DNA from: Proteus vulgaris
GTDB lineage: Bacteria > Pseudomonadota > Gammaproteobacteria > Enterobacterales > Enterobacteriaceae
Reading direction: 5' to 3'
Length of the DNA: 64,000 bases
Assembly (NCBI RefSeq): GCF_023100685.1
Contig: NZ_CP090064.1
Span: 1,178,001-1,242,000 of the forward strand
Part shown: piece after piece, positions 46,146-56,703 of the stretch
Layout of the letters: every line of letters starts with the position of its first letter
Position numbering within the stretch: the first letter of the stretch is position 1
The notes under the pieces: model-generated
Told to the model about the DNA's origin: nothing
The model's input: only the letters and a program-made list of their open reading frames with translations
Databases searched by the model: none
Program-made: the position numbers and the translations under genes

Positions 46146-46350
46146 ATACTCATGATACTCGTCATACTTCAAGCCACAGCGTTGTTGACTGTGTTCTCAT
46201 TCGCACTAGCCACATACTCATGATACTCGTCATACTTCAAGCCACAGCGTTGTTGACTGTGTTCTCATTCGCACTAGCCACATACTCATGATACTCGTCA
46301 TACTTCAAGCCACAGCGTTGTTGACTGCGTTCATTCGCACTAGTCACATA
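46146..46350 (+). repeat. Tandem 68-bp repeat, three copies (left arm of an intergenic palindrome)
   Basis: Copies start at 46146, 46214 and 46282, each beginning ATACTCATGATACTCGTCAT. The first two are identical as far as I can see; the third is slightly shortened (GACTGCGTTCATTCGC) and runs into the palindrome centre. The unit corresponds to the left half of an imperfect inverted repeat whose right half is amplified just downstream. Confidence 0.9.
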
Positions 46351-46408
46351 CTTGTGTATGCTCCTAGTGACTCATTCACTTGTCGCCTAGCTGTGACTTG
46401 AATTATTT
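46282..46408 (+). repeat. Intergenic palindromic element (core copy)
   Basis: The left end ATACTC...CTTCAAGCCACAGC is an imperfect inverse complement of the right end GCTGTGACTTGAATTATTTAGAGTAT, about 126 bp overall, with an inner CACATACTTGTGTATG centre. The layout is like the YPAL/ERIC-type intergenic palindromes dispersed in enterobacteria. It is named by structure only. Confidence 0.6.
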
Positions 46409-46748
46409 AGAGTATCGACTTGTTATGCATTGATTTATTAATAAATTTTATTTTTGGTCACAGGTTATATGCTCCTAGTGACTCATTCACTTGTCGCCTA
46501 GCTGTGACTTGAATTATTTAGAGTATCGACTTGTTATGCATTGATTTATTAATAAATTTTATTTTTGGTCACAGGTTATATGCTCCTAGCGACTCATTCA
46601 CTTGCCGCCTAGTTGTGACTTGAATTATTTAGAGTATCGACTTGTTATGCATTGATTTATTAATAAATTTTATTTTTGGTCACAGGTTATATGCTCCTAG
46701 TGACTCATTCACTTGTCGCCTAGCTGTGACTTGAATTATTTAGAGTAT
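46360..46748 (+). repeat. Tandem 111-bp repeat, three copies plus a partial fourth (right arm)
   Basis: Copies begin GCTCCTAGTGACTCATTCAC at 46360, 46471, 46582 (variant CTAGCGACTC, TTGCCGCC) and 46693 (partial). Each full unit contains the right arm of the palindrome (GCTGTGACTTGAATTATTTA) plus an AT-rich linker ending CACAGGTTATAT. The partial copy ends at TTTAGAGTAT, as the undivided element does. Confidence 0.9.
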
Positions 46749-46786
46749 ATAAGTTTACCTATCTTCATTTTCTGTTTCTTTTTAAT

Positions 46787-46810
46787 GGTTATATTTATTG
46801 ATATATAACC
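46787..46810 (+). promoter_or_regulatory. ModE-like operator 1 upstream of modA
   Basis: A perfect inverted repeat GGTTATAT-N8-ATATAACC (24 bp). It has the spacing and half-site pattern of the E. coli modA ModE operator and lies about 85 bases before modA. Confidence 0.6.
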
Positions 46811-46839
46811 AGTTTCTAACATCTAATCCTTTCATTTTA

Positions 46840-46863
46840 CGCTGTATCTTGGTATATACAGCG
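46840..46863 (+). promoter_or_regulatory. ModE-like operator 2 upstream of modA
   Basis: A perfect inverted repeat CGCTGTAT-N8-ATACAGCG (24 bp), about 30 bases before the modA start, where a bound repressor would block transcription or its early elongation. Confidence 0.6.
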
Positions 46864-46894
46864 TGTCATCCTTTAATTTAAGTGGAATTAGAAC

Positions 46895-47665
46895 ATGAAA
46901 AAATTATCAGGCAAGTTACTTGCTGGCGCAGTTATCTCTTTTGCTTTAGTAAGCCAAAGTTTTGCATCGGAAAAAGTAACGGTATTTGCTGCCGCTTCTC
47001 TTACCAATGCTCTTAATGAAATTTCGGCACAATATAAGCAAGAGAAACAAGCTGAAGTTGTTGCGTCTTATGCATCTTCTTCAACGCTGGCTCGCCAAAT
47101 TGAACAGGGCGCACCTGCAAATCTGTTTATTTCAGCAGACCAGCAGTGGATGGACTACGCAATCGATAAAAATTTAATGGTTGCAGATTCACGTCATACA
47201 CTATTAGGTAATGATTTAGTACTCATTGCCCCTAAAGATAGTAAATTAAATGACGTTGTTATTAATAAGGAAACTAAATGGAAATCCTTACTTAATGGCG
47301 GAAAACTAGCCGTTGGCGATCCTGACCATGTGCCTGTTGGTATCTATGCAAAAGAATCATTAGAATATTTAGGTGCATGGGATACAGTAAGCCCAGATAT
47401 GGCGCGTACTAATAACGTACGTAGCGGTATGGCGCTGGTTGAACGTGATGAAGCACCATTAGGTATCGTATACGGTTCTGATGCGGTTGCGAGTGATAAA
47501 GTGAAAGTGGTCGGCGTATTCCCAGCTGATAGCCACAAACCTGTTGAGTATCCAATGGCAGTTGTAAAAGGTCAGGACAATAAAGCAGTTCGTGATTTTT
47601 ATGACTATCTGAAAACACCTCAAGCCGCAGAAATCTTTAAGAAATACGGCTTTAGCCCACTGTAG
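46895..47665 (+). CDS. modA: Molybdate ABC transporter periplasmic binding protein
   Basis: The solute-binding protein of the molybdate importer, 256 residues (E. coli 257). The signal peptide is cleaved at SQSFA-SEK. The mature protein starts VTVFAAASLTNALNEI, the region that contacts the oxyanion (Ser in AAASLT), and continues ASSSTLARQIEQGAPANLFI and GDPDHVPVGIYAKE. modB starts 12 bases after the stop. Confidence 0.96.
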   Translation: MKKLSGKLLAGAVISFALVSQSFASEKVTVFAAASLTNALNEISAQYKQEKQAEVVASYASSSTLARQIEQGAPANLFISADQQWMDYAIDKNLMVADSRHTLLGNDLVLIAPKDSKLNDVVINKETKWKSLLNGGKLAVGDPDHVPVGIYAKESLEYLGAWDTVSPDMARTNNVRSGMALVERDEAPLGIVYGSDAVASDKVKVVGVFPADSHKPVEYPMAVVKGQDNKAVRDFYDYLKTPQAAEIFKKYGFSPL

Positions 47666-47676
47666 GAATTATACTT

Positions 47677-48375
47677 TTGGAGATGTTAAGTGAATACGAA
47701 TGGCAAGCCATTATACTAAGCCTTAAGGTATCGACTGTAGCAGTTATTATTAGTCTACCTTTTGGTATTTTTATGGCTTGGCTTTTAGTTAGGGTACGTT
47801 TTCCCGGTAAATCATTGCTTGATAGCATTATCCATTTACCTTTAGTTCTACCTCCTGTTGTGGTCGGTTATCTTTTACTGATCAGTATGGGGAGACGTGG
47901 ATTTATTGGTGAATGGCTGTATGACTGGTTTGGTTTTAGCTTTACCTTTAGTTGGCGAGGCGCAGCACTTGCATCCGCAGTCGTTGCATTTCCACTGATG
48001 GTAAGAGCGATCAGATTAGCATTAGAAGCTGTCGATCAACGTATGGAACAAGCGGCGAGAACCTTAGGGGCTTCACCGATACGCGTCTTTTTTACCATAA
48101 CATTACCTTTGTCTATGCCAGGGATCATCGCAGGAATTGTGTTGGCATTTGCGCGCTCATTGGGAGAATTTGGCGCAACAATCACTTTCGTCTCCAATAT
48201 TCCGGGGGAAACAAGAACTATTCCTCTGGCAATGTATACCTTGATTGAAACACCGGGAGCGGAAATGGATGCCGCTCGTTTATGTGTTATTGCAATTATT
48301 TTGGCGCTCGTCTCTTTAATGGCTTCAGAGTGGCTAACTCGTTGGGGTCGTAAAAGATTGGGGGGCGTATGCTAG
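47677..48375 (+). CDS. modB: Molybdate ABC transporter permease
   Basis: The inner-membrane channel subunit, about 230 residues with five to six hydrophobic segments and the permease EAA loop ([26 protein letters not shown]). TAGGAA at 47663-47668 fits a TTG start at 47677 (232 residues); the ATG at 47683 would give MLSEYEWQA, closer in length to E. coli, but with poor ribosome-site spacing. The 3' end overlaps modC by seven bases. Confidence 0.94.
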   Translation: MEMLSEYEWQAIILSLKVSTVAVIISLPFGIFMAWLLVRVRFPGKSLLDSIIHLPLVLPPVVVGYLLLISMGRRGFIGEWLYDWFGFSFTFSWRGAALASAVVAFPLMVRAIRLALEAVDQRMEQAARTLGASPIRVFFTITLPLSMPGIIAGIVLAFARSLGEFGATITFVSNIPGETRTIPLAMYTLIETPGAEMDAARLCVIAIILALVSLMASEWLTRWGRKRLGGVC

Positions 48376-49433
48376 AGATGAATTTTAAACAGACGCTAGG
48401 ATCACTGCGTCTGGAAGTCAATACTGAACTACCAACAGAAAGTATTACCGCTGTCTTTGGTTTATCCGGAGCGGGCAAAACCTCACTGATTAATGTGATT
48501 GGCGGCTTAACAAAACCAGATTCAGGGCGGATTGTATTAAACAATCACACACTGGTTGATACTGAAAAGAAAATTTATCTGCCACCTGAAAAACGTAAAG
48601 TGGGTTATGTATTCCAAGATGCGCGGCTGTTTCCTCATTACACCGTAAAAGGAAATCTGCTTTACGGTATGTCGCCGACAATGAAAGTGCAGTTTGATCG
48701 CATTATTCATTTGTTAGGGATTGGTCATTTACTCTCTCGTTTTCCGATCACCTTATCAGGTGGTGAAAAACAGCGTGTTGCCATAGGGCGAGCGTTGTTA
48801 ACAGCACCTGATATTATGCTAATGGATGAGCCTTTAGCATCGCTTGATTTACCGCGTAAACGTGAGCTACTGCCATATTTAGAAAAGCTCTCACAAGATG
48901 TACAAATTCCTATTTTGTATGTGAGCCATAGTCTTGATGAAATTATTCGACTTGCAGATAACGTCATTGTGATGGATGCAGGAAAAATTAAGGCGACAGG
49001 TAAACTTGAAGATGTCTGGGCAAGCAGTGCATTACGTCCTTGGTTACAAAAAGAGACATTAAGCAGTATCGCCAATGTAATGGTTGTAGAACACCATAGC
49101 CATTACGATATGACCGCAACGGCTTTTGGTAACCAAGTGTTGTGGCTGCCTCAAATCGAGACTAAAATTGGTCGTGATGTGCGTGTCCGTATTGATGCTT
49201 CTGATGTGTCATTAACAACGACTCGTCCATCAAATAGCAGTATTCGTAATATTTTGCATATGAAAGTGGTTGAAACCATTAAAAATGATGGCCAAGTTGA
49301 TGTGAAACTTGTCAATGATGGTAATTATTTATGGGCAAGGATCACGCCTTGGGCAAAAGATGAATTGAATATTCAAGAAGGGCAGTGGCTTTATGCGCAA
49401 ATAAAGAGTATTTCGCTAAGTCGTCATCTTTGA
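48369..49433 (+). CDS. modC: Molybdate ABC transporter ATP-binding protein
   Basis: The ATPase of the molybdate importer, 354 residues (E. coli 352). Walker [11 protein letters not shown]-loop [10 protein letters not shown], signature LSGGEKQR, Walker [14 protein letters not shown]-loop YVSHS. The C-terminal 65 residues form a MOP/TOBE molybdate-binding domain ([20 protein letters not shown]). It overlaps modB, indicating coupled translation. Confidence 0.96.
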   Translation: MLEMNFKQTLGSLRLEVNTELPTESITAVFGLSGAGKTSLINVIGGLTKPDSGRIVLNNHTLVDTEKKIYLPPEKRKVGYVFQDARLFPHYTVKGNLLYGMSPTMKVQFDRIIHLLGIGHLLSRFPITLSGGEKQRVAIGRALLTAPDIMLMDEPLASLDLPRKRELLPYLEKLSQDVQIPILYVSHSLDEIIRLADNVIVMDAGKIKATGKLEDVWASSALRPWLQKETLSSIANVMVVEHHSHYDMTATAFGNQVLWLPQIETKIGRDVRVRIDASDVSLTTTRPSNSSIRNILHMKVVETIKNDGQVDVKLVNDGNYLWARITPWAKDELNIQEGQWLYAQIKSISLSRHL

Positions 49434-49455
49434 GTTATCAGTTACATTTGTCGAT

Positions 49456-49490
49456 AAAAAAGACCTCATTTTAAGTGAGGTCTTTTTCTT
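49456..49490 (+). terminator. Terminator after modC
   Basis: Stem AAAAAGACCTCA / TGAGGTCTTTTT (about 49457-49468 and 49476-49487) followed by CTTTT. It sits between modC and the converging ybhA and can act in both directions. Confidence 0.88.
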
Positions 49491-49511
49491 TTGGGCGATA
49501 TAAAAATAGGA

Positions 49512-50333
49512 CTAAGACAGAATATATTTATGAATAGTCTCTGCAATACCTGGTTGTGAATTTACTTTGGTGACCATTTTAGCGCGAGCTTTCACTTCAT
49601 CTGAAGCATTACCCATTGCAACACCTAAGCCAACATGCTCTAGCATGCTAAGATCATTAAAATTATCACCAAAGGCAATAACGTCACTCATATTCATGCC
49701 ATTCGCTTCAACCCAGCGTTGTAAACGGCGACCTTTACTGTTGCCTTTTTTGGCGATATCAACTTGATCAACCCAAGACCATTCGCATTCTAAACCGACT
49801 TGTTGCTCAATTTTTTCAACTAAAGTGCGTAATTCATCATGATCAGGCGTTGTTGTCGCAATTTTCCAAATAGCATTAACATCATGCATGGCTTTATAGA
49901 AATCATCGACTTTGATTAAATTTGGACGCTGTGCGGTAGGCAATGTTTCTGACCATTTTAAAGTACGTTGTACTGGGGCTGATAGTTGGTCATACATCAT
50001 TGCATCATCAGCATAAACTAAGTGATGTACATCTGTTTGTTTAACGAGATCTAATACTGCGCTGGTTTCTTGGGTAGTTAATGGATCGGATTCCAGTACC
50101 TTTTTACCAATATAGTCATAAAGGTAAGTCCCATTACAGCAGATCGCAGGGGTATCAAGATCGAGTGCTTGATAGAATGGATGAATAGCAACATGATGGC
50201 GACCTGTTACAATTAAGACTTTAACACCTGCTTTTCTTGCAAGATTGAGTGCTTCTAAAGATTCTGGCAGGATACGTTTTTGGTCATCAAGCAGTGTGCC
50301 ATCAAGATCCAAAGCAATAACGCGATATGACAT
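49512..50333 (-). CDS. ybhA: HAD-family phosphatase YbhA (pyridoxal phosphate phosphatase type)
   Basis: A Cof-type haloacid-dehalogenase phosphatase of 273 residues (E. coli YbhA 272). The nucleophile motif is DLDGTLLDD (Asp9, Asp11), motif II VTGRHH, the lysine in GNSKGRRLQRWVE, and motif IV FGDNFNDLSMLEHVG. E. coli YbhA dephosphorylates pyridoxal 5'-phosphate and fructose 1,6-bisphosphate. The ATG at 50333 with AGGGG upstream is chosen over an in-frame upstream ATG (50423). Confidence 0.92.
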   Translation of the reverse strand: MSYRVIALDLDGTLLDDQKRILPESLEALNLARKAGVKVLIVTGRHHVAIHPFYQALDLDTPAICCNGTYLYDYIGKKVLESDPLTTQETSAVLDLVKQTDVHHLVYADDAMMYDQLSAPVQRTLKWSETLPTAQRPNLIKVDDFYKAMHDVNAIWKIATTTPDHDELRTLVEKIEQQVGLECEWSWVDQVDIAKKGNSKGRRLQRWVEANGMNMSDVIAFGDNFNDLSMLEHVGLGVAMGNASDEVKARAKMVTKVNSQPGIAETIHKYILS

Positions 50334-50482
50334 AAATAAGCCCCTTGATAGTATTAAGATGCAATGTTGCTGATGGTACACGTTAACTAATAAAAGATAA
50401 ACTAGCTTAATCGTGACAACCAAACGTTAGTTTTTCTATTATTCTTTATAAATCAATGGGTAATCTGTTTTAAGGAGAAGGG

Positions 50483-51472
50483 ATGAAACAGCTAGTCTAC
50501 GTAGCAAGTCCAGAGAGTCAGCAAATCCATGTTTATTCATTAAATACTGAAGGTGAAATGGATTTATTGCAGGTTGTTGAGGTTGCAGGGCAAGTACAAC
50601 CGATGATTGCAAGTGCGGATGGAAAATATCTTTATGTAGGTATTCGTCCTCATTTTAGTGTAGTGACATTTGCGATAGCAGCCGATGGTCAGTTAGAACA
50701 AAAGGCTATCACTTCCATTCCAAGTACTCCTGTTCATTTATGCTTAGATAAAACTGGGCGTTTCTTATTTGTTCCTTCCTATCATCAAGGCAATTTGGCT
50801 GTTTTGCCTATTAATGAGATGGGGGTCCCTCAATCACCTATTCAAATTATTGACGGATTAAATAAGCCTCACTCATCTAATATCGATTGGAATAATAAAC
50901 AACTAATTGTTCCTTGCTTAGGTGAAGATCATATTCGTTTATTTAATTTATCAGAAGACGGTCGTTTAACCGAGGCGGGAACTGAAGAGCTGACAACAGC
51001 ACAAAATGCAGGCCCTCGTCATATGGCGTTTCATCCTAATGGGGATGTGTTCTATTGCCTTAATGAATTAGATGCGACAATCAATGTATATCGTCGTATG
51101 GGGGATTTATATCGTTTAATGCAAACGGTCGATATTGTCCCTGAAACATTTAACAGTACTCGTTGGGCATCAGATATTCATATCACACCTGATGGCCGTT
51201 TTCTTTATGCCAGCGAACGCTCTGAAAGCTTTATCTGTGCGATGGCAATTTCAGAAGCGGGCGACTATTTACAACCTGTGGGGCATTACTCAACACAGAC
51301 ACAGCCTCGTGGTTTTAATCTTGATAATACAGGCAATTATCTGATTTCTTGTGGTCAAAAATCAGATTTTGCTTCTGTTTCTCGTATTGATAAACACACC
51401 GGCGTATTAACTGAATTAGCTTGTTACCCAGTAGGTAAAGGCGCAATGTGGGTTACCGTTGTGACAAAATAA
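50483..51472 (+). CDS. pgl: 6-phosphogluconolactonase
   Basis: A seven-bladed beta-propeller lactonase of the oxidative pentose phosphate pathway (329 residues; E. coli 331). It hydrolyses 6-phosphogluconolactone. Conserved blocks include MKQLVYVASPESQQIHVYSL, VQPMIASADGKYLYVGIRP, GPRHMAFHPNGDVFYCLNEL and SDIHITPDGRFLYASERS, with the QPRGFN and GKGAMW motifs near the end. AAGGAG precedes the ATG; it is divergent from ybhA. Confidence 0.95.
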   Translation: MKQLVYVASPESQQIHVYSLNTEGEMDLLQVVEVAGQVQPMIASADGKYLYVGIRPHFSVVTFAIAADGQLEQKAITSIPSTPVHLCLDKTGRFLFVPSYHQGNLAVLPINEMGVPQSPIQIIDGLNKPHSSNIDWNNKQLIVPCLGEDHIRLFNLSEDGRLTEAGTEELTTAQNAGPRHMAFHPNGDVFYCLNELDATINVYRRMGDLYRLMQTVDIVPETFNSTRWASDIHITPDGRFLYASERSESFICAMAISEAGDYLQPVGHYSTQTQPRGFNLDNTGNYLISCGQKSDFASVSRIDKHTGVLTELACYPVGKGAMWVTVVTK

Positions 51473-51497
51473 CTGTCACAGTATAAAAAACACTGTG

Positions 51498-51535
51498 AAC
51501 CTCTAGCAAAACATTACCTTGCTAGAGGTTTATTT
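51498..51535 (+). terminator. Bidirectional terminator between pgl and bioA
   Basis: A perfect 12-bp stem AACCTCTAGCAA (51498-51509) / TTGCTAGAGGTT (51519-51530) followed by TATTTT. A smaller CACAGT/ACTGTG hairpin precedes it. Confidence 0.8.
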
Positions 51536-51546
51536 TGATGAAAGAT

Positions 51547-52821
51547 TTATGAAAGATTAACCACTTTTTCAATAGCTTGAGTGAGTTTAGCGAGGCTTGC
51601 TGGTGGCATAATAAATGGTGGCATAATATAAATCAGTTTGCCAAAAGGCCTGATCCAAACCCCTTCCTCTACAAAGATTTTTTGTAATTTTGCCATATTA
51701 ACGGGCTCGTTCATTTCGACCACGCCAATCGCCCCTAAAACCCGCACATCTTTGACACTTTTAGTCTGTTTTAACGGTAATAGCTCGCGTTTTAGCTGTT
51801 TTTCAATTTCTGCAACTTGGTTTATCCAATCGCCTTTTGCTAATAGAGATAAACTGGCATCAGCAACAGCACAAGCCAAAGGATTTCCCATATAAGTAGG
51901 GCCATGCATAAAGCATCCTGCATCACCTTGGCTGATAGTTTCTGCGATATGACGTGTAGTTAAAGTGGCTGATAAAGTCATATATCCACCTGTTAATGCT
52001 TTACCTACACACATAATATCTGGCGATATTTCAGCATGTTCACAGGCAAATAGCTTACCTGTTCGACCAAAACCAGTGGCAATTTCATCTGCAATTAATA
52101 ACACATCAAATTCATTACACAGGGCTCTTGCGTGTTTTAAATATTCAGGATGATAAATTCGCATTCCGCCCGCACCTTGGACAATTGGTTCAAGCATAAC
52201 GGCGGCAATTTCTTGATGATGTTGCTCTAGTGTTGAGCGTAATGAGTTAATATCAGCTGGCTCCCACTCTTCATAAAAGCCTGTTTTAGGTGCATCTACA
52301 AAGAGATGATTAGGTAAGTAACCTTTGTACAGACTGTGCATGGAGTTATCTGGATCACACACTGACATCGCGCCAAAGGTATCGCCATGATAACCCTGTT
52401 TTAACGCCACAATACGTTGACGTTTTTCACCTTTAGCCTGCCAATATTGCAAGGCCATTTTCAGAGCAACTTCAACGGCAACCGAACCTGAATCTGCTAG
52501 AAATATGCATTCAAGAGGCTCTGGTGTTATCGCTAATAATTTTCGACAAAGTGATACTGCAGGGGGATGAGTAATGCCACCAAACATAACATGAGACATA
52601 TTGTTTAGTTGTGTGGTAACCGCATTATTAAGTTCAGGATGATTATATCCATGAATTGCCGCCCACCATGAAGACATTCCATCAATCAGTTTTCTACCAT
52701 CAGCTAAGACTAATTCAACGCCTTTTGCACTGACGATAGGGTAAGCAGGTAACGGATTACTCATTGAGGTGTATGGATGCCAAATGTGGCGTAAATCGAA
52801 AGCGATATCTTCAGGTGTCAT
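51547..52821 (-). CDS. bioA: Adenosylmethionine-8-amino-7-oxononanoate aminotransferase
   Basis: A PLP enzyme of biotin synthesis that transfers an amino group from S-adenosylmethionine to KAPA, giving DAPA. Starting at ATG 52821 ([20 protein letters not shown]) the PLP lysine falls at Lys274 in VGKALTGG, identical to E. coli numbering; a GTG four codons upstream (52833) is the alternative. Other motifs are [16 protein letters not shown] and [16 protein letters not shown]. Length 424. Divergent from bioBFCD with a BirA operator between. Confidence 0.95.
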   Translation of the reverse strand: MTPEDIAFDLRHIWHPYTSMSNPLPAYPIVSAKGVELVLADGRKLIDGMSSWWAAIHGYNHPELNNAVTTQLNNMSHVMFGGITHPPAVSLCRKLLAITPEPLECIFLADSGSVAVEVALKMALQYWQAKGEKRQRIVALKQGYHGDTFGAMSVCDPDNSMHSLYKGYLPNHLFVDAPKTGFYEEWEPADINSLRSTLEQHHQEIAAVMLEPIVQGAGGMRIYHPEYLKHARALCNEFDVLLIADEIATGFGRTGKLFACEHAEISPDIMCVGKALTGGYMTLSATLTTRHIAETISQGDAGCFMHGPTYMGNPLACAVADASLSLLAKGDWINQVAEIEKQLKRELLPLKQTKSVKDVRVLGAIGVVEMNEPVNMAKLQKIFVEEGVWIRPFGKLIYIMPPFIMPPASLAKLTQAIEKVVNLS

Positions 52822-52840
52822 TCTATTTTTCACTTAATCA

Positions 52841-52872
52841 TGTAAACCAATGGTGATCAATTTTAGTTGACA
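52841..52872 (+). promoter_or_regulatory. BirA-type biotin operator
   Basis: TGTAAACC (52841-52848) and AGTTGACA (52865-52872) are imperfect inverted half-sites 16 bases apart, the spacing of the enterobacterial BirA operator. The site lies between the divergent bioA and bioB, where biotinoyl-AMP-bound BirA would repress both promoters. Confidence 0.75.
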
Positions 52873-52924
52873 TGATAACCCTATTATTTAAACTGGCAAT
52901 CACTTTTAAACAGGAGATTGTATT

Positions 52925-53962
52925 GTGAGCACACTAAAACGCTGGACATTAAAAGAAGCCAGAGCATTGTTTGATATGCCATTTTTAGATTTGGTTTTTC
53001 AAGCACAACAAGTGCATCGTCAACATTTTGACCCTTCACAGATCCAAGTGAGTACTTTGCTTTCTATTAAAACAGGGGCTTGTCCTGAAGATTGTAAATA
53101 TTGTGCTCAAAGTGCGCGCTATAAAACGGGATTAGAAAAAGAGCGTTTAATGGAAGTGCAGCAAGTGATTGAATCGGCAAAAAAAGCGAAAGCAACAGGT
53201 TCAACGCGTTTTTGTATGGGAGCCGCTTGGAAAAATCCTCATGAACGTGACATGCCTTATCTTGAACAGATGGTGAAAGAAGTCAAAGCATTAGGTATGG
53301 AAACTTGTATGACTTTGGGCAAGTTAGATGATTCACAAGCTAACCGATTAGCAGATGCAGGACTGGATTTTTATAACCACAACCTTGATACCTCACCTGA
53401 ATTTTATGGCAGTATCGTGACAACGCGAACATATCAAGATCGCTTAGATACACTTGATAAAGTGCGCAATGCTGGTATTAAAGTGTGTTCGGGTGGAATT
53501 TTAGGGTTAGGCGAGGAAGTGAAAGATCGTGCCGCAATGTTAGTGCAATTAGCCAATTTGCCACAGCCTCCTGAAAGTGTGCCGATTAATATGTTAGCCA
53601 AAATCAAAGGTACTCCATTAGCTGATAATGAAGATGTCGATCCTTTTGATTTTATTCGTACTATCGCCGTTGCTCGTATCATGATGCCACGCTCTTATGT
53701 ACGTCTTTCTGCCGGTCGTGAGCAAATGAGTGAACAAACACAAGCATTCTGCTTTATGGCTGGGGCGAACTCTATTTTCTATGGTTGCAAATTATTAACA
53801 ACAACCAATCCAACCGAAGATAAAGATCACCAATTATTCCGTAAATTAGGCTTAAATCCTGAACGATTAGCAGTATCTATGGGCGACAATCAGCAAGAAG
53901 AAGCTTTGATACAAGCTGTTGCCAATAAAGACACTGAACAATTTTATAACGCGGCACTGTAA
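52925..53962 (+). CDS. bioB: Biotin synthase
   Basis: A radical SAM enzyme inserting sulfur into dethiobiotin, 345 residues. The [4Fe-4S] cysteines are C53, C57 and C60 (CPEDCKYC), identical in position to E. coli. The [2Fe-2S]-associated arginine is in [14 protein letters not shown] start (52925) behind CAGGAG. The stop overlaps the bioF ATG by one base. Confidence 0.97.
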   Translation: MSTLKRWTLKEARALFDMPFLDLVFQAQQVHRQHFDPSQIQVSTLLSIKTGACPEDCKYCAQSARYKTGLEKERLMEVQQVIESAKKAKATGSTRFCMGAAWKNPHERDMPYLEQMVKEVKALGMETCMTLGKLDDSQANRLADAGLDFYNHNLDTSPEFYGSIVTTRTYQDRLDTLDKVRNAGIKVCSGGILGLGEEVKDRAAMLVQLANLPQPPESVPINMLAKIKGTPLADNEDVDPFDFIRTIAVARIMMPRSYVRLSAGREQMSEQTQAFCFMAGANSIFYGCKLLTTTNPTEDKDHQLFRKLGLNPERLAVSMGDNQQEEALIQAVANKDTEQFYNAAL

Positions 53963-55125
53963 TGAGTTGGCAAACCTATTTAGATAAACAACTTAATGGG
54001 CGTAGAAATACGCCATTATGGCGAAAACGCAAAGTGATCAAACAGGCGGAGGGACGCTTTTTGATCACCACATCCGGTGAAAAATACCTTAATTTTTCCG
54101 GCAATGATTATTTAGGCATTAGCCAGCATGCAGACGTTATTAAAGCATGGCAACAAGGTGCTGATGAGTACGGTGTAGGTAGCGGTGGATCAGGGCATAT
54201 CACTGGATTTACACAAGCTCATGCGCAATTAGAACAGCATCTCGCAGATTGGCTGGGTTACGATAATGCATTGTTATTTTCATCTGGCTATAGCGCTAAC
54301 CAAGGTGTTATTTCAGCATTACTTGAAAAAGACGATGCTATCATTGCGGATAAACTATGCCATGCCTCGTTAATGGAAGCCGCCGTATTATCACCCGCCA
54401 CATTATGGCGTTTTTTACACAACTCTTCTGACTCTTTATCTCAACGACTTAACAAAACGTCGGCTAGTAAAACCTTGGTGGTTACAGAAGGGGTATTTAG
54501 CATGGATGGAGATCAAGCACCATTAACAGAAATAGCAACAATAAGCCAACAACATGATGCATGGTTAATGGTCGATGACGCACACGGTATTGGTGTTTTA
54601 GGTAAAGAAGGTCGAGGTAGTTGTGATGAAGCGGGTATCAAACCTGAGCTATTAGTGGTGACTTTTGGTAAGGCTTTTGGTGTCAGTGGGGCGGCTGTGC
54701 TTTGTAATAAGCCAACCGCAGAGTTTTTTGAACAATATGCTCGTCATCTTATTTACAGTACATCAATGCCACCGGCACAAGCTATAGCCTTAAACTCTGC
54801 TTTGAATGTTATTAAGCAAGCGAATAATGAACGGGAATATCTTCAACAATTAATTGATACCTTTCGGCAAGGCGTTATTTCACTTCCTATTAAATTATTG
54901 CCTTCACAAACGGCTATTCAGCCAGTAATTATTGGTGATGAGCAATTATGCCAAACACTTTCAGATTATCTGCAATCTAAAGGGCTTTGGGTAAAAGCTA
55001 TCTTTCCACCTACAGTTCCACCTCATAGTGCACGTTTACGAATAACGTTAACCACTCGCCATCACCTTTCAGATATTAAGCTGTTAATCGAGACGCTTCA
55101 TGCATTCTTTAGTCAAAACAGATAA
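53962..55125 (+). CDS. bioF: 8-amino-7-oxononanoate synthase
   Basis: A PLP-dependent enzyme condensing pimeloyl thioester with alanine to KAPA, 387 residues. Motifs include [48 protein letters not shown] and the PLP lysine in [13 protein letters not shown]. It starts within the bioB stop (TAATG) and its 3' end overlaps bioC by 26 bases. Confidence 0.96.
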   Translation: MSWQTYLDKQLNGRRNTPLWRKRKVIKQAEGRFLITTSGEKYLNFSGNDYLGISQHADVIKAWQQGADEYGVGSGGSGHITGFTQAHAQLEQHLADWLGYDNALLFSSGYSANQGVISALLEKDDAIIADKLCHASLMEAAVLSPATLWRFLHNSSDSLSQRLNKTSASKTLVVTEGVFSMDGDQAPLTEIATISQQHDAWLMVDDAHGIGVLGKEGRGSCDEAGIKPELLVVTFGKAFGVSGAAVLCNKPTAEFFEQYARHLIYSTSMPPAQAIALNSALNVIKQANNEREYLQQLIDTFRQGVISLPIKLLPSQTAIQPVIIGDEQLCQTLSDYLQSKGLWVKAIFPPTVPPHSARLRITLTTRHHLSDIKLLIETLHAFFSQNR

Positions 55126-55864
55126 ACAACGTATAGCTCAAACCTTTGGTAAAGCCGCTGTTCATTACGATAATCACGCTAATATTCAGCGCTACAGTGG
55201 TAATAAATTAATGGATTTAGCACGTCATGATAGTGGCAATATTGTGTTAGATGCAGGATGTGGAACAGGGTATTTCAGCCAAAAATGGAAACAGCAAGGC
55301 AAGTTTGTTATTGCACTTGATTTATCACATCGGATGCTACAAGTGGCAAAACAACAACAACGGGCAGATGGTTATCTACAAAGTGATATAGAACATTGTG
55401 CAATTACGTCACAAAGTGTGGATATCGTGTTTAGTAATTTAGCGATGCAATGGTGTGATGATTTATCCGTTGCGATTAACTCACTCATGAAAGCAGTAAA
55501 TAAAAAAGGTGCACTTTATTTCTCAACACTCACTACATTGACACTGCAAGAAGTCAGAGATGCTTGGCAATCTCTTGATAAACATCCCCATGTTAATCCT
55601 TTTTTATCGCTTCACGATATTGAGAAAGCGTGTCGTGGTTTTCATTGTCAATTTTCTATTGAAACTGTCACAGAACAATATGACTCATTACATGCGCTCT
55701 TTGCTTCTTTGAAGGGCGTTGGTGCCAATTTTGTGCAGGGTGATCGACAAAAAGGGTTAATGACACGACAGAAATTTCGTGCACTAGAAAAGGTATGGAA
55801 AATAGAATTTGGTAAATATTTACTTACTTATCAAATTGTTATAGGAAAAATATTACATGACTAA
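55100..55864 (+). CDS. bioC: Malonyl-ACP O-methyltransferase
   Basis: A SAM-dependent methyltransferase that methylates malonyl-ACP to start pimelate assembly, 254 residues (E. coli 251). SAM motif I is [15 protein letters not shown], with ALDLSHRML after it, then the post-motif [16 protein letters not shown] and [20 protein letters not shown]. The start overlaps bioF and the end overlaps bioD by eight bases, so translation is coupled through bioBFCD. Confidence 0.94.
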   Translation: MHSLVKTDKQRIAQTFGKAAVHYDNHANIQRYSGNKLMDLARHDSGNIVLDAGCGTGYFSQKWKQQGKFVIALDLSHRMLQVAKQQQRADGYLQSDIEHCAITSQSVDIVFSNLAMQWCDDLSVAINSLMKAVNKKGALYFSTLTTLTLQEVRDAWQSLDKHPHVNPFLSLHDIEKACRGFHCQFSIETVTEQYDSLHALFASLKGVGANFVQGDRQKGLMTRQKFRALEKVWKIEFGKYLLTYQIVIGKILHD

Positions 55865-56540
55865 GACATGGTTTTTAACAGGTACAGATACAGAAGTAGG
55901 TAAAACCGTGGTAAGTAGTGCTCTGTTACAATGTGCAGCGCATCAAGGATATCAAACCACGGGCTATAAACCAGTTGCTTCGGGAAGTGAGTGGCTAAAT
56001 GAAGGTTTACGTAATTCAGATGCACTTACATTGCAAAAATTCAGTACGGTAAAGTTAGATTATCACCGTGTTAATCCTTACTGTTTTGAAACACCTACAT
56101 CGCCTCATATTGTCAGCGATGAAATGAATCAGCCTATTGATTTTAATGTAATGTCAGAAGGTTTATCGTATTTAAAACAGCAGGCCGATTGGATTTTAGT
56201 TGAAGGGGCTGGTGGTTGGTTTACGCCACTATCAGAAAAACAATTTTTTTCTGATTGGGTTATTAATGAACAGCTTCCCGTTATTTTAACAGTAGGTGTT
56301 AAATTGGGTTGTATTAATCATGCGTTATTAACGCAACAAGCAATTATTCAATCTGGTTTAACATTGGCGGGTTGGGTTGCCAATGAGGTTGAACCCGCAG
56401 GGCGATATCAGAAGGAATATCTGGCAACATTAAAGCAGCATATTAAAGCACCGTTCTTAGGCAAAATACCCTATTTAAATGAAGTAAAAGAGCATAACTT
56501 TACGCCTTACCTCGATCTTTCTTGTTTAAAACTAGGTTGA
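55857..56540 (+). CDS. bioD: Dethiobiotin synthetase
   Basis: An ATP-dependent carboxylase closing the ureido ring of dethiobiotin, 227 residues (E. coli BioD1 225). P-loop GTDTEVGKT (Lys16), GYKPVASGS, ILVEGAGGWFTPLS and VGVKLGCINHALLT. It is the last gene of bioBFCD. No strong terminator is evident immediately downstream. Confidence 0.96.
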   Translation: MTKTWFLTGTDTEVGKTVVSSALLQCAAHQGYQTTGYKPVASGSEWLNEGLRNSDALTLQKFSTVKLDYHRVNPYCFETPTSPHIVSDEMNQPIDFNVMSEGLSYLKQQADWILVEGAGGWFTPLSEKQFFSDWVINEQLPVILTVGVKLGCINHALLTQQAIIQSGLTLAGWVANEVEPAGRYQKEYLATLKQHIKAPFLGKIPYLNEVKEHNFTPYLDLSCLKLG

Positions 56541-56680
56541 TAAGCCATTATTGGGTAAATGATAAAAGTCTATTTTTTATGCCAATAAAAAAATAAAAAA
56601 AATAAATTTTGCCAATTTTGAGGGATATTTTAAGCTGGAAAAAAAGACGTAACCTACCGAGAGATAACAACTTTGTGTAG

Positions 56681-56703
56681 TTATCCACTATTCCTGTGGA
56701 TAA
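56681..56703 (+). promoter_or_regulatory. Inverted pair of DnaA-box-like sequences
   Basis: TTATCCACT (56681-56689) and TGTGGATAA (56695-56703) lie head to head; with one flanking base each side they form a perfect GTTATCCAC / GTGGATAAC inverted repeat. The second matches the DnaA box TTATCCACA exactly on the minus strand. DnaA binding near uvrB is plausible; no origin features (AT DUE, iterons) are present. Confidence 0.5.

Noticed and set aside
46146..46748. Regular repeats considered as a CRISPR array
   Set aside because: Units are 68 and 111 bp of contiguous tandem sequence without unique spacers, they form halves of a palindrome, and there are no cas genes nearby.
52822..52833. GTG 52833 as the bioA start
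   Set aside because: The ATG at 52821 places the PLP lysine at residue 274, matching the E. coli protein, and no ribosome site supports the GTG.
56681..56703. Replication origin at the DnaA-box pair
   Set aside because: Only two boxes, no unwinding element or origin-associated genes; better explained as uvrB regulation.
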